A model generated the notes under the pieces. The model was not told the origin of the DNA and ran no database searches. It worked only from the letters and a program-made list of their open reading frames with translations. From the NCBI GenBank assembly GCA_963658695.1, contig CAVKRN010000003.1, forward strand, positions 1 through 64,000: DNA of 64,000 nt, in the 5' to 3' direction. How positions within the stretch are numbered: position 1 is the stretch's first letter; each line of letters opens with the position of its first letter. Source of the DNA: CAG-791 sp963658695 (GTDB lineage Bacteria; Bacillota; Clostridia; Lachnospirales; Lachnospiraceae). Positions 7,716-17,265 of the stretch are shown piece after piece. A program made the translations under genes and the position numbers.

Positions 7716-8258
7716 ATGGCTGAGAACAAGTATGCAGGAACACAGACAGAGAAGAATTTGCAGGCAGCATTCGCCGGAGAGTCACAGGCGAGAAATAAGT
7801 ATACTTATTTTGCATCTGTAGCCAAGAAGGAAGGCTATGAGCAGATGTCGGCACTGTTTTTGAAGACGGCGGACAACGAAAAAGAGCATGCAAAGATGTG
7901 GTTTAAGGAGCTCGCCGGAATCGGCGATACCAAGGAGAACCTTGCCGCTGCCGCAGAAGGCGAGAACTACGAGTGGACCGATATGTATGAGGAGTTTGCT
8001 AAGACAGCAGAGGAAGAGGGGTTCCATGCGCTGGCAGTCAAGTTCCGCGCAGTAGGTGCTATCGAGAAGCATCATGAGGAGAGATATCGCGCACTGCTTC
8101 ATAACATTGAGACAGCACAGGTATTCGAGAAGAGCGAAGTGAAGGTATGGGAGTGCCGCAACTGCGGACACATCGTTGTCGGAACCAAGGCTCCTGCAGT
8201 ATGTCCTGTCTGCAATCACCCGCAGAGCTACTTTGAAGTGCACGAGGAGAATTATTAA
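7716..8258 (+). CDS. rbr: Rubrerythrin
   Basis: A 180-residue non-haem iron peroxidase of anaerobes. Residues 1-140 are the ferritin-like four-helix diiron domain (FAGESQARNKYTYFA, then EKEHAKMW and EKHHEERYR as Glu/His ligands). Residues 145-180 are a rubredoxin-like domain with CRNCG and CPVCNHPQSYF. It reduces hydrogen peroxide using electrons passed through the FeS4 centre. Placed directly behind the PerR-like gene, with AAAAAGGAGAAAG before the ATG, it is likely in the same peroxide-stress operon and ends at a hairpin terminator. Confidence 0.97.
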   Translation: MAENKYAGTQTEKNLQAAFAGESQARNKYTYFASVAKKEGYEQMSALFLKTADNEKEHAKMWFKELAGIGDTKENLAAAAEGENYEWTDMYEEFAKTAEEEGFHALAVKFRAVGAIEKHHEERYRALLHNIETAQVFEKSEVKVWECRNCGHIVVGTKAPAVCPVCNHPQSYFEVHEENY

Positions 8259-8260
8259 GA

Positions 8261-8282
8261 AAAACGCTGATTAAAGCGTTTT
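8261..8282 (+). terminator. Terminator after rubrerythrin
   Basis: AAAACGCT (8261-8268) pairs with AGCGTTTT (8275-8282) around GATTAA. The T-run is part of the stem. A similar GATTAA-loop hairpin follows hemZ at 13190-13219. Confidence 0.7.
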
Positions 8283-8289
8283 CTACGCT

Positions 8290-8318
8290 GGCTAGTTATT
8301 TAAAAATCGATGTACTAG
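8290..8318 (+). repeat. End fragment of the 166-bp MITE-like repeat
   Basis: 29 bases identical to the right end of the 166-bp repeat at 58015-58180, ending CGATGTACTAG. The preceding CTACGCTG also matches an internal part of that unit, suggesting an internally deleted copy. GTCTGTACAGT of family A follows directly. Confidence 0.75.
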
Positions 8319-8373
8319 TGTCTGTACAGTCACATCTGCACAGCGACCATCCGCCTCATATCCGGAATCTTCC

Positions 8374-8403
8374 TTGAATAAGCGCCCTTGTCTGTGCTAA
8401 AAT
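8374..8403 (+). promoter_or_regulatory. Probable promoter of relA/spoT
   Basis: TTGAAT (8374-8379), 18 bases, TAAAAT (8398-8403). It lies about 40 bases before the chosen start codon. Confidence 0.5.
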
Positions 8404-8444
8404 CTGCCTTATTGTGGGACAAAAGCTTGGAGACAGGAGCATTT

Positions 8445-10877
8445 ATGAAAGAAATGAATGATTCTGGGCGTATCTTTAAGGAACGGGAACGCATCGGCAA
8501 CCCTTTGGGAGAGGGGGCCGATGCGGTTTTTGGCGTGTCTGCAGATAATGGGACGGCGACGCAGCTGTCATCTGCAGAAGGTGGAGAAGCTGGAAGCGGA
8601 AAGACAAATGGCTTTGTCAAAGGCACCCTCGAACAGATCCAGGAATTCCTGACACCGCAGGAGCTCTATGAGGATCTTCTCCTTCGCGTGCGCAGGTATC
8701 ATCCCAGCGATGATCTTTCGATGATTGAGAATGCCTATCATCTTGCAAGCGTTGCCCATGAGGGACAAAAGCGAAAGAGCGGTGAGCCATACATCATTCA
8801 TCCGCTTGACGTTGCCATTATCCTGGCGGATCTTGAAATGGATCAGGAGACCATTGCGGCGGGACTTTTGCATGATGTGGTGGAGGATACGGTATATACC
8901 AAGGAAGAGCTTGCCAGACAGTTTGGTGATGACGTTGCAAACCTTGTGGACGGCGTTACCAAGCTCAAGAAGATCAAGCTTTCCGGCGATTATGCGGACA
9001 AGACTCAGGCCCAGCAGGAGATGCAGGCAGAGAACCTGCGCAAGATGTTCCTTGCAATGGTAAAGGATATCCGGGTCATCCTCATCAAGCTGGCGGATCG
9101 GCTTCATAACATGCGAACGCTTCAGTATCAGCCGCCGGAGAAGCAAAAGCGAATCGCGCAGGAGACATTGGATATTTATTCCCCCATTGCATCCCGTCTT
9201 GGCATCAGCAAGATTAAGGTCGAGCTGGATGACCTTTCGCTTCGATATTTAAAGCCGGATGTCTATCAGGAGCTGGTGCTCCAGGTAAGAGAGCGCAAGT
9301 CGGAGCGTGAGCATTACGTAGAGGAAATTGCGGAAAGTGTCGTGCAGGCTGTGAAGGAGGCCGGCATTGAGGCCAAGGTAAATGGCCGTGTGAAGCACTT
9401 TTTTTCCATCTACAAGAAGATGGTGAACAAGCACAAGACGCTGGATGAAATCTATGATTTGTTTGCGGTGCGCATCATCGTGAACACGGTGAAGGACTGC
9501 TATGCAGCGCTGGGCGTCATTCACGAGCTGTATAAGCCGATTCCGGGGCGATTCAAGGACTACATTGCTATGCCCAAGGCGAACGGCTACCAATCCCTGC
9601 ATACCACCTTGATCGGCAAGACGGGACAGCCCTTTGAAATTCAGATTCGTACCTTTGAGATGCATCGGGAGGCGGAATACGGTATTGCTGCCCACTGGAA
9701 ATATAAGGTGGCCAGCGACGGCAGCCATGTGGATGAAACCGAGCATGAGAAGCTGACGTGGCTACGCCAGATTCTGGAATGGCAGCAGTCCATGTCGGAC
9801 AATAAGGAATTCATGCAGCTCCTAAAGAGCGATTTGGATCTGTTCTCTGACAGCGTATACTGCTTTACTCCTAACGGTGAGGTGAAGAACCTGCCGGCCG
9901 GGTCGACACCGATTGATTTTGCCTATTCTGTTCATTCTGCCGTCGGCAACCGGATGGTAGGCGCCAGAGTAAACGGGAAGCTGGTTACCATTGATTATCA
10001 GATTCAGAACGGGGACCGCATCGAGATCATTACCTCGCAGAATTCCCACGGGCCGAGTCTGGACTGGCTGAATATCTGTAAGAGTGCCTCGGCCAAGAAT
10101 AAGATCAACCAGTGGTTTAAAAAGAATCAGAAGGAAGAGAATATTGTCCGCGGGCAGGATGCCTTTGATGCGTACTGCAAAACAAAAGGACTCAAGGAAG
10201 ACCAGCTCCTGCGTCCGGAGTATATGGATGCCGTCCTTCGTAAATATGGCTTCCGCGAATGGGACGCGGTCCTTGCCGCCATCGGTCACGGCGGCTTAAA
10301 GGAAGGCCAGGTTGCCAATAAGCTCCTGGAGCTGTACGAAAAGGACCACATGGCCCACTTAACGGACGATGAGATCCTGCGGCAGGTGGAGGACAACGCT
10401 GCCCATACGAAGATTCGCAAGGGAACCGGTATCACAGTCAAGGGAATTCACGATGTGGCGGTGCATTACGCACGCTGCTGCAATCCGGTGCCGGGCGATG
10501 AAATTGTGGGCTATGTCACCAGAGGACGCGGCGTGACCATTCACCGCAGTGACTGCATCAATATGATGAATCTGCCGGAGATAGACCGGGCAAGGCTCAT
10601 TGATGCCGACTGGGATAATGGTGGGCAGGATACGGCGGATGGAGATTTCGAGGCAGAGATCACCATCTATGCCAACGACCGCTCCGGACTCCTCTCCGAT
10701 GTATCCCGCACCTTTACGGAGAGGAATATCTCCATTGTCGGCGTGAATACGAGAACCAGCAAGCAGGGCTTTGCGACCATGAGCGTAACCTTCCATGTCA
10801 GTGGCAAGGCAGAGTTGGCGGCGATCATAGAGAAACTTCGTCAGATTCCGAATGTTGTCGACATCAAGCGAACCTAG
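8445..10877 (+). CDS. relA: Bifunctional (p)ppGpp synthetase/hydrolase RelA/SpoT (Rel)
   Basis: An 810-residue Rel protein controlling the stringent response. Order of domains: an unusual 65-residue low-complexity N-terminal extension; HD hydrolase (AHEGQKRKSGEPYIIHP and LLHDVVEDT); synthetase (GRFKDYIAMPKANGYQSLHT); TGS (YCFTPNGEVKNLPAGSTPID); zinc-finger-like helical region (YARCCNPVPGDEIVGY); C-terminal ACT (YANDRSGLLSDVSRTFTERN). Both active centres look intact. The ATG at 8445 has AGGAG five bases upstream. It is the first of a rightward group ending at a terminator. Confidence 0.95.
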   Translation: MKEMNDSGRIFKERERIGNPLGEGADAVFGVSADNGTATQLSSAEGGEAGSGKTNGFVKGTLEQIQEFLTPQELYEDLLLRVRRYHPSDDLSMIENAYHLASVAHEGQKRKSGEPYIIHPLDVAIILADLEMDQETIAAGLLHDVVEDTVYTKEELARQFGDDVANLVDGVTKLKKIKLSGDYADKTQAQQEMQAENLRKMFLAMVKDIRVILIKLADRLHNMRTLQYQPPEKQKRIAQETLDIYSPIASRLGISKIKVELDDLSLRYLKPDVYQELVLQVRERKSEREHYVEEIAESVVQAVKEAGIEAKVNGRVKHFFSIYKKMVNKHKTLDEIYDLFAVRIIVNTVKDCYAALGVIHELYKPIPGRFKDYIAMPKANGYQSLHTTLIGKTGQPFEIQIRTFEMHREAEYGIAAHWKYKVASDGSHVDETEHEKLTWLRQILEWQQSMSDNKEFMQLLKSDLDLFSDSVYCFTPNGEVKNLPAGSTPIDFAYSVHSAVGNRMVGARVNGKLVTIDYQIQNGDRIEIITSQNSHGPSLDWLNICKSASAKNKINQWFKKNQKEENIVRGQDAFDAYCKTKGLKEDQLLRPEYMDAVLRKYGFREWDAVLAAIGHGGLKEGQVANKLLELYEKDHMAHLTDDEILRQVEDNAAHTKIRKGTGITVKGIHDVAVHYARCCNPVPGDEIVGYVTRGRGVTIHRSDCINMMNLPEIDRARLIDADWDNGGQDTADGDFEAEITIYANDRSGLLSDVSRTFTERNISIVGVNTRTSKQGFATMSVTFHVSGKAELAAIIEKLRQIPNVVDIKRT

Positions 10878-10898
10878 TACATAATAATAGGGGTGGAG

Positions 10899-10930
10899 AA
10901 AGGCAGACCGGAGGATGGGCCTGCCTTTTT
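10899..10930 (+). terminator. Terminator of relA/spoT
   Basis: AAAGGCAG (10899-10906) pairs with CTGCCTTT (10921-10928), followed by TTC, 22 bases after the stop codon. Confidence 0.8.
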
Positions 10931-10940
10931 CACACCATTT

Positions 10941-10989
10941 GAAACGTAACGGTTCACCCGTCGCTGGCGGGCGTCTATGCAGTAATTTG
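10941..10989 (+). repeat. Family A intergenic repeat
   Basis: Contains GTAACGGTTCACCCG at one end and GGCGTCTATGCAGTAAT at the other, with GCTGGCGG between. Matches the copies at 20909, 41302, 42491, 56972 and 57954. Confidence 0.65.
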
Positions 10990-11009
10990 AAACAATCTAA
11001 GAGGTCAAA

Positions 11010-11654
11010 ATGGCAGCAGATAACATCATCATTCAGAAATATGTGGTTGGTATCGAGTATACCAATGTCTATATTCTTCACAGGGAAGGCTCCGCCGAAA
11101 CGGTGGTGGTGGATCCGGCCGATCATGGCGATGCGCTGGCCGATGCGATGGACAAGCAGGGCCTTCATGTATGTGCGATTTTACTGACGCACGCGCATTT
11201 TGACCACATCGGGGGCGTGAAGGAGCTTGCGGAGCGAACCGGAGCTACGGTGTATATCGGGGAGAAGGAGACAAGGCTGATTTGCGATACGGATGCAAAT
11301 CTTTCGGCGATTTACGGACCGCCCAAAACGGTACAGCCGGATGTCTTTTTAAAGGATGACGAAGAAGTTACGCTGGCCGGTATTACCTTCCGGTGCTTAA
11401 CCACGCCGGGACACACCGAAGGGAGCTGCTGCTATTATGTTCCAAATAGCGACACTGCACCCATTCTGCTCGCCGGAGATACACTCTTTGAGGAGTCGGT
11501 GGGCCGGACGGATTTCCCGACGGGATCGATGAGTGCGCTGGTGCGTTCCGTTCGGGAGAAGCTTCTGGTCCTGCCGGAGGAAACAATTGTGTATCCGGGG
11601 CACGGAGGCGTAACGACCATTGGCCATGAGAAGCAATTCAATCCGATGCTGTGA
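11010..11654 (+). CDS. Metallo-beta-lactamase-fold hydrolase (glyoxalase II-like)
   Basis: A 214-residue hydrolase. The dinuclear metal motif is LTHAHFDHIGG, later ligands are in TTPGHTEGS and LAGDTLFEESVGRTD, and a final histidine is in PGHGGVTT. Small stand-alone members act as hydroxyacylglutathione- or other thioester hydrolases; the substrate cannot be read from sequence. It ends 12 bases before the hemZ start, as in many Clostridia where rel, this hydrolase and hemZ are neighbours. Confidence 0.88.
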   Translation: MAADNIIIQKYVVGIEYTNVYILHREGSAETVVVDPADHGDALADAMDKQGLHVCAILLTHAHFDHIGGVKELAERTGATVYIGEKETRLICDTDANLSAIYGPPKTVQPDVFLKDDEEVTLAGITFRCLTTPGHTEGSCCYYVPNSDTAPILLAGDTLFEESVGRTDFPTGSMSALVRSVREKLLVLPEETIVYPGHGGVTTIGHEKQFNPML

Positions 11655-11666
11655 GAGGTGGGAAGC

Positions 11667-13175
11667 GTGCTGCTGGTTTCAGAAAATATAGATTTGTACC
11701 GATATGAAATTCATTCTCTTGTGAAGGCCTTTTACCCGGAGGAAGAGGTAAAGGTTTTGGTAGATGAGGATGCAAACAGTGAAAAGCGAAGAAAGACGGC
11801 AGAGGCAAATGCAGCTGCAAACGAGCTTCTGCGCATTGAGTTTTCGCAGGATCAAATGACACTGCGCTTTGCTGCTGAGAATGAGCCGAATACGAAGGAA
11901 ACGGTTTATCACATGCCGGCGCCGGAAAGCGAAAGCTGCCTTGTAAAGAGCAGCCGAGTGAAGGCGGTGCTGAAGACCTTCTTGTACGACAGTCTCTGCA
12001 AGTATACGGGTAGATCGCTTCCCTGGGGGGATCTGATCGGCATACGGCCGACAAAGATCGCCATGACGAAGATGGAAGAGGGGGCCACAAAGGAAGAGGC
12101 GGTGCTGTATCTGGAGAAGGAGCACCGTGTCACATCAGAGAAGGCCGCGCTTGCGGCGGACATTGCCATCCGGGAGAAGCGGATCCTTGGCAGTCTTCAT
12201 TACGAGAATGGGTACAGTTTGTACATCGGCATTCCCTTTTGCCCGACGACCTGCCTGTATTGTTCCTTCCCTTCGTTTGCCATTGCCTCCTGGAAGGACC
12301 GCGTGGGGGAGTATCTGGATGCCTTGGAGCGGGAGATGGCGCAAACAGCCGAGCTCATGAAGGGAAAGGTGCTGGACACGGTTTACATTGGCGGCGGCAC
12401 ACCTACCTCGCTGGAAGCAGACCAGCTGGACCGCCTCTGCCGGGGGATTGCGCGTTATTTTGACCTTAGCACTGTTCAGGAATTTACGGTGGAAGCCGGG
12501 CGGCCGGACAGCATCACAAGGGACAAGCTGGAGGCACTGCGCCGGCATCCTGTGACGAGAATCAGTGTCAATCCGCAGACGATGAACGAAGAAACTCTCC
12601 GCATCATCGGACGCCGCCACAGCGTGCGGCAGGTGGAGGATATCTACCGGGAGGCAAGAGACTGCGGGTTTGACAACATCAATATGGATATTATTCTGGG
12701 ACTGCCGGGTGAGGATGCGGCAGCGGTGCAGAAAACAGTAAGCGCCATCGAGGTACTCAATCCGGATTCGCTGACGGTGCATTCCCTTGCCATCAAGAGG
12801 GCGTCCCGGCTGCGGCGTGTCATCGATGAGAAGGGATATCCGGTGCTTGTGAACACGGATGCAACCATGGATATCGCAAGAAAATCGGCAGAAGCGATGG
12901 ATATGAAGCCGTACTATCTGTATCGCCAAAAGAACATGTCCGGCAATTTTGAAAATGTCGGATATGCCAGAGAAGGGAAATACGGTATTTACAATATCCT
13001 TATTATGGAGGAGAAGCAGACCATCATGGCACTGGGGGCGGGTTCTGTCACCAAGCGCGTGTATCCGGAAGGGCGAATCGAGCGCTGTGACAATGCCAAG
13101 GAGGTTTCGGTCTACCTGGAGAATATCGAGGAGATGTTAGAGCGAAAAAGAAGGCTGTTTAGTGAGAACAACTAA
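11667..13175 (+). CDS. hemZ: HemZ-type coproporphyrinogen III oxidase-like radical SAM protein
   Basis: About 502 residues. The radical SAM cluster is PFCPTTCLYCSFP (CxxxCxxC) near residue 190, followed by VYIGGGTPTSL and FTVEAGRPDSI, typical of the HemN/HemZ/HemW family. The 170-residue N-terminal region is characteristic of Clostridial HemZ. Annotated as oxygen-independent coproporphyrinogen dehydrogenase, but activity of this branch is not always established. GTG at 11667 has GAGG eight bases upstream; GTG at 11658 is also in frame. Confidence 0.88.
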   Translation: MLLVSENIDLYRYEIHSLVKAFYPEEEVKVLVDEDANSEKRRKTAEANAAANELLRIEFSQDQMTLRFAAENEPNTKETVYHMPAPESESCLVKSSRVKAVLKTFLYDSLCKYTGRSLPWGDLIGIRPTKIAMTKMEEGATKEEAVLYLEKEHRVTSEKAALAADIAIREKRILGSLHYENGYSLYIGIPFCPTTCLYCSFPSFAIASWKDRVGEYLDALEREMAQTAELMKGKVLDTVYIGGGTPTSLEADQLDRLCRGIARYFDLSTVQEFTVEAGRPDSITRDKLEALRRHPVTRISVNPQTMNEETLRIIGRRHSVRQVEDIYREARDCGFDNINMDIILGLPGEDAAAVQKTVSAIEVLNPDSLTVHSLAIKRASRLRRVIDEKGYPVLVNTDATMDIARKSAEAMDMKPYYLYRQKNMSGNFENVGYAREGKYGIYNILIMEEKQTIMALGAGSVTKRVYPEGRIERCDNAKEVSVYLENIEEMLERKRRLFSENN

Positions 13176-13189
13176 GGATGAAATCGGTT

Positions 13190-13219
13190 AGGAAAACGCT
13201 GATTAAATCAGTATTTCCT
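13190..13219. terminator. Imperfect hairpin after hemZ
   Basis: AGGAAA and TTTCCT flank CTGATT and AATCAG, giving an interrupted palindrome 14 bases after the hemZ stop. The inner part resembles the hairpin after rubrerythrin. Termination is likely but the T-run is poor. Confidence 0.45.
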
Positions 13220-13240
13220 TAGACGGGGAGATAAAAGGCT

Positions 13241-14479
13241 ATGGAGAAGAATGAACATCACCATACGCATCATGACGGGAGCACGAGCCGCAGGCGGAGT
13301 CGGTCCGGGTCCCAGGAGGAAGCGGTGTACTACGACCGCAAGGGACGCATGCATAAAAAGCGCCGCTTTGCCCATGTTGAGTACCGGCACCACTACCACG
13401 CCCACCGACATGGCTGGAAGAAAGTGATGCTGGTGGTGCTGACGGTCTTTTTGTTTTTAGGGTGCGGCGTATTCGCGGCCTGGCGCATTCTGGATGCCAT
13501 GGGAAAACGGGCACTGTATAAAAGGGACGGCGCGCAGGCACCGACACTGGCGGTGACGGAAGAGGTGACAGGGGAAAACGCGGGAACCTCCGGCGCAGAG
13601 AACTGGAAGGCAGGATGGGTTCGCCACAACGGCAAGATTTATGAATACAACAGCGAGATTCTTACGTTCCTGATCATGGGTGTGGACGACATGAATCATG
13701 TGAGCAAGAAGTCGGGCGGCATCAGCGGAGGTCAGGCCGATTCGCTGTTCCTTCTGGTGATGAATCCCAAGAGCGGGAAGATCAATGTTGTCGCCATTAA
13801 CCGTAATACCATGACGGAAATCGATGTCTATGACGAGGACGGGAATTTTGCGTACACCGGTGTTGGTCAGATCTGCCTGGCCCATGGCTACGGAGACGGC
13901 ATGGAGCTATCCTGCGAGCTGGAGGAAAAGGCGGTATCCAATCTGTTTTATTCACTGCCCTTGTCCGGCTATGTTGCCATCAATATGGGGGCCGTTCCCA
14001 TGATCAACGATGCGGTGGGCGGCGTTGTGGTGCCCCGTATGACACTGGTGGACGGAGAGATTCAGTACGGAGAGGATGAGACGCTGATGGGCCAGGATGC
14101 CTTTCAGTATGTGCATTTCCGCGATTTGTCTGTCTTTGACTCGGCAGGCTTCCGTCTCGAGAAGCAAAAGGTGTATTTGCGTGCACTGATGCGCAAAATG
14201 ATGGAGGCGGTTCGGAAGGATCCTGCCATGATTGTGAATCTGTATCAGACCATATCTCAGTACATGGTAACGGATGTGGATGTTGCGGAGGTGACCTACC
14301 TTGCCGGACAGATGCCGAGTTATTCCCTGGATCTTGACACCATTTACTCTCTGAAGGGAGAAACCATAACCGGCGATCAGGGCTTTGAAGAATTCCACTA
14401 CGATGAGGATGCACTGTACGAGACGATGCTGGAGGTTTTCTACGAAGAGGTATCGGAAGAGGAGCAGCAGGCACAATGA
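13241..14479 (+). CDS. LytR-CpsA-Psr (LCP) family cell-wall glycopolymer ligase
   Basis: A 412-residue type II membrane protein. Residues 1-60 are cytoplasmic and rich in His, Arg and Ser; a single membrane segment spans about 62-82 (VMLVVLTVFLFLGCGVFAAW); the LCP domain runs from about 140 to 310 (LTFLIMGVDDMN, GQADSLFLLVMN, VVAINRNTMTEI). LCP enzymes move undecaprenyl-linked glycopolymers onto peptidoglycan outside the membrane. Its stop overlaps the start of the CpsB-like phosphatase (ATGA), linking both to envelope or capsule assembly. The acidic C-terminus (EEVSEEEQQAQ) is unusual but minor. Confidence 0.88.
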   Translation: MEKNEHHHTHHDGSTSRRRSRSGSQEEAVYYDRKGRMHKKRRFAHVEYRHHYHAHRHGWKKVMLVVLTVFLFLGCGVFAAWRILDAMGKRALYKRDGAQAPTLAVTEEVTGENAGTSGAENWKAGWVRHNGKIYEYNSEILTFLIMGVDDMNHVSKKSGGISGGQADSLFLLVMNPKSGKINVVAINRNTMTEIDVYDEDGNFAYTGVGQICLAHGYGDGMELSCELEEKAVSNLFYSLPLSGYVAINMGAVPMINDAVGGVVVPRMTLVDGEIQYGEDETLMGQDAFQYVHFRDLSVFDSAGFRLEKQKVYLRALMRKMMEAVRKDPAMIVNLYQTISQYMVTDVDVAEVTYLAGQMPSYSLDLDTIYSLKGETITGDQGFEEFHYDEDALYETMLEVFYEEVSEEEQQAQ

Positions 14480-15210
14480 AAGAACCGGATTATGAGCTGG
14501 CGGATATGCACATTCATGCGATGCCGCAGGTGGATGATGGCTCGGAAAGCATGGAGATGACGGAAAATATGCTGCGCATCGCAAGCCGCCACTGGATTGG
14601 AACCATGATTCTTACGCCCCATTACAAAAGGGGACATCACAATGTGTCACCGGCAGGACAGCTTCGGCGGATAGAACAGATGCGGGAGCTGAATCCGGAC
14701 CTTCCGGAGATCGATTTTTATCCCGGCAACGAGATTATGTATGACAGCGGCGTGCTGGAGGACCTCGAGGAAGGAAGAATCCAGACCCTGGCCGGCTCTT
14801 CCTATGTCCTGGTGGAATTTAAACCCTGGGAAAGCGCGGATTATATTCAGGAGGGCCTCCGGCGTCTTTCCTACGAAGGGTACCGTGTTATTCTGGCCCA
14901 CTGTGAACGGTACGACTGCATCCGCAAGAATCTGTCACTGGCGGAAACGCTGTATCGAAACCGGATCTATCTGCAGGTCAACGCAGAGGATGTGCTGCCG
15001 CGGTTTATGGCGCCGCTCCCGAAATTTGTCCATCGCCTGCTGAAGGAAGAAATGGTATCCTTTGTAGGAACGGATGCCCACAAGGACCAGGGGAGAACGC
15101 CGAGGATGCTGGAGTGCTGGGAGTATCTTGCCGGTCACTGTGATCCGGATTATGTGCGGAATATTACCAGAGAAAATACACTTGCTGTGATTCGGGACGA
15201 GCAAGTGTAG
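14476..15210 (+). CDS. CpsB/CapC-like PHP-type tyrosine phosphatase
   Basis: A 244-residue PHP-fold metalloenzyme. Metal motifs are DMHIHAMPQVDDGS (residues 9-22), TPHYKRG, GNEIMY, LAHCERY and FVGTDAHK. Homologues (CpsB, YwqE, Wzb-type) dephosphorylate the tyrosine kinase of capsule export systems. The start overlaps the LCP gene stop by four bases. No CpsC/CpsD kinase lies in the window, so the partner must be elsewhere, or the enzyme acts on another substrate. Confidence 0.85.
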   Translation: MKEPDYELADMHIHAMPQVDDGSESMEMTENMLRIASRHWIGTMILTPHYKRGHHNVSPAGQLRRIEQMRELNPDLPEIDFYPGNEIMYDSGVLEDLEEGRIQTLAGSSYVLVEFKPWESADYIQEGLRRLSYEGYRVILAHCERYDCIRKNLSLAETLYRNRIYLQVNAEDVLPRFMAPLPKFVHRLLKEEMVSFVGTDAHKDQGRTPRMLECWEYLAGHCDPDYVRNITRENTLAVIRDEQV

Positions 15211-15247
15211 GGAATAACAAGTTTAGAGAACTGCGGGAAAACAGTTT

Positions 15248-17178
15248 ATGCTTTATCCGATTGGACGATACAATCTGAATTTTGACCTGTGTGCGGGATT
15301 TCTTGACCTGCTGCTTCTGATTTCATTGCTGCGCAAGCGCAGTCTGCAGAGTAAACGCATTCGCGTATTTGTGGGCATGGTCGTGCTGATGACCATTGCA
15401 GCCTTTGCTGAGTTTGGTACCGGGGCCATTCGCAATATGGGGGCCACGGGCGGTATTTATCCGGCAGTGATGACAGCCATTGCTCATTATACGTATATTT
15501 CTGTCGAATTCATGCTGGCATTGTATTTATTGCAGCTGACAGGAAGAGGGCATGGCCTTTCGGGAGCCAGAATTCTGTTGTTATCCGCACCGGAAATTAT
15601 CTGTACCATATCGCTTCTGCTGCCGTGGATTCGCAGCAATATCTTCTACTACGATGAAGCGGGGGTGTACCACCGGGGGAGTCTTTATATCATATATGCT
15701 CTGGTGGTTGCCTTTTATACAATTTACTGTCTGGTGCTGATCCTTTTGTACCGAAGGGCCATTCGGCATGACTTTATATATGTCCTTGGATTGTACTGCG
15801 GATTTCTTCTGAGCCTTGTGCTGGAAATTCTTGCCCCGTACCTTCGGGCATCGATCTTTATTCAGTCGTTGTTCCTTGTCGGCTGCACACTGCTCCTGGG
15901 CGGGGAAGAGGGCGCAGCCGATCCGGAGACGGGGCTCTACAGCTCGTGGTCCCTTTCCAAGGATATGAGAACGCTTTTTGGTGCGAAATACTCCACGTAT
16001 GTGATCGCTATCAAGCTCCAGCATTTTAATTATTACAATGTCACGCTGGGTGTGGGCACCATGCGCGGCGTGCTTTCGGTGATGGGACGGTGGCTGCGCG
16101 AGCAGAAGCACATGCGTACGAACATGTACCGGGCCGGAAACGGAAAGTTTGTGCTGTTTTTGTACAACACCGAGGAGGAGATCGCAAAGACATTTGCGGA
16201 ACTTGTTCGGATGCGTTTTTCGGAAACGTGGGACTGGGACGGAATGCATGTGACAATTCCTTCCCAGGTCTGGATGACTCAGGTTCCCGAAAAGGTAAAG
16301 ACAGAGCAGCAGCTGGCGGTTTTTGCCGAGGCGGAATACAATGAACGGCTCCCGCAAGGCAGCGTCTATTATGCCGATGAAATGCGCGATGAGGAGCGGC
16401 GCATCGCGGTGGAAATGGCGGTAAAAAGGGCCTTGGAACGGGAGACGCTGGAGGTATATTATCAGCCGATTTACGATACAAAGGCAGGCCGCGTACGGTC
16501 GGCGGAGGCACTGGTGCGGCTGACGGATCCGCAGCTGGGACCGATTTCTCCGGAGGAGTTTATCGGCGTTGCAGAGCAGACGGGGATGGTTTCTCAGATT
16601 GGAGAATTTGTTTTTGAGTCGGTCTGCAAATTTCTGGCGGATGGCAGAGCAACGCGCTATGGCCTGGAATTTGTAGAAGTCAACCTTTCTACGGTGCAGT
16701 GCATGGATACCGGTCTTGCCAGTCGTCTGTCGAATATTGCGGAAAAATACAACGTTTCCCCGTCCAGCATCAATCTGGAGATCACGGAGTCGGCTGTGAT
16801 CTATTCGGAAGAGACGATGAAGCAGGTGATGCAGGAACTTTTGAACCGGGGCTTCCGGTTTTCGCTGGATGATTTCGGAACNNNNNNNNNNGGTCCAATT
16901 ATTCCTACATTCTGCAATATCCGTTCCACCTCGTTAAGATTGACAAGAGTTTTTTGTGGGCCATGGAGAAAAATGTGGAGAACTGCATCATTTTCGAAAA
17001 CATGCTGGACTTGATTCAGCGGTTAGATCGAAAGGCAGTGGTGGAAGGCGTCGAAACCGATGCGCAGCGGCGTATGCTTCTGGAGTACGGCGTGGATTAT
17101 CTGCAGGGCTACTATTACTCCAAGCCGGTGCCGGAGGAATTGTTCCTGGATTATATCCGGAAGTTCAATGCCTCATGA
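15248..17178 (+). CDS. Membrane EAL-domain c-di-GMP phosphodiesterase with degenerate GGDEF (split by assembly gap)
   Basis: About 640 residues. Residues 1-220 have around seven hydrophobic segments. A GGDEF-like domain follows, with AGNGKF in place of GGDEF, so it should not make c-di-GMP. The EAL domain starts near 400: SAEALVRL (EAL), VNLSTVQ, LEITESAV, SLDDFG, then past the N run at 16882-16891 SNYSYILQYPFHLVKIDKSF, VVEGVET and LQGYYYSKP. Catalytic motifs look complete, so cleavage of c-di-GMP is likely. The frame changes across the gap, showing that ten is not its true length. It follows the CpsB-like gene by 37 bases. Confidence 0.85.
16882..16891. other. Assembly gap (10 N)
   Basis: Interrupts the EAL domain just after the SLDDFG motif. 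Family knowledge predicts only a few residues missing here, so the true gap is probably short. Confidence 0.95.
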
Positions 17179-17265
17179 GCAAAAATGTGCTTGTTAGTGC
17201 AGGCATTACACGCGCATTTTACGCAAATTTGATTGGCTTTGAATCGTTACAAATGGAGGGCACAA

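Noticed and set aside
16882..17014. Programmed frameshift in the EAL gene
   Set aside because: The frame change coincides with an N run, so it is best explained by unknown gap length.
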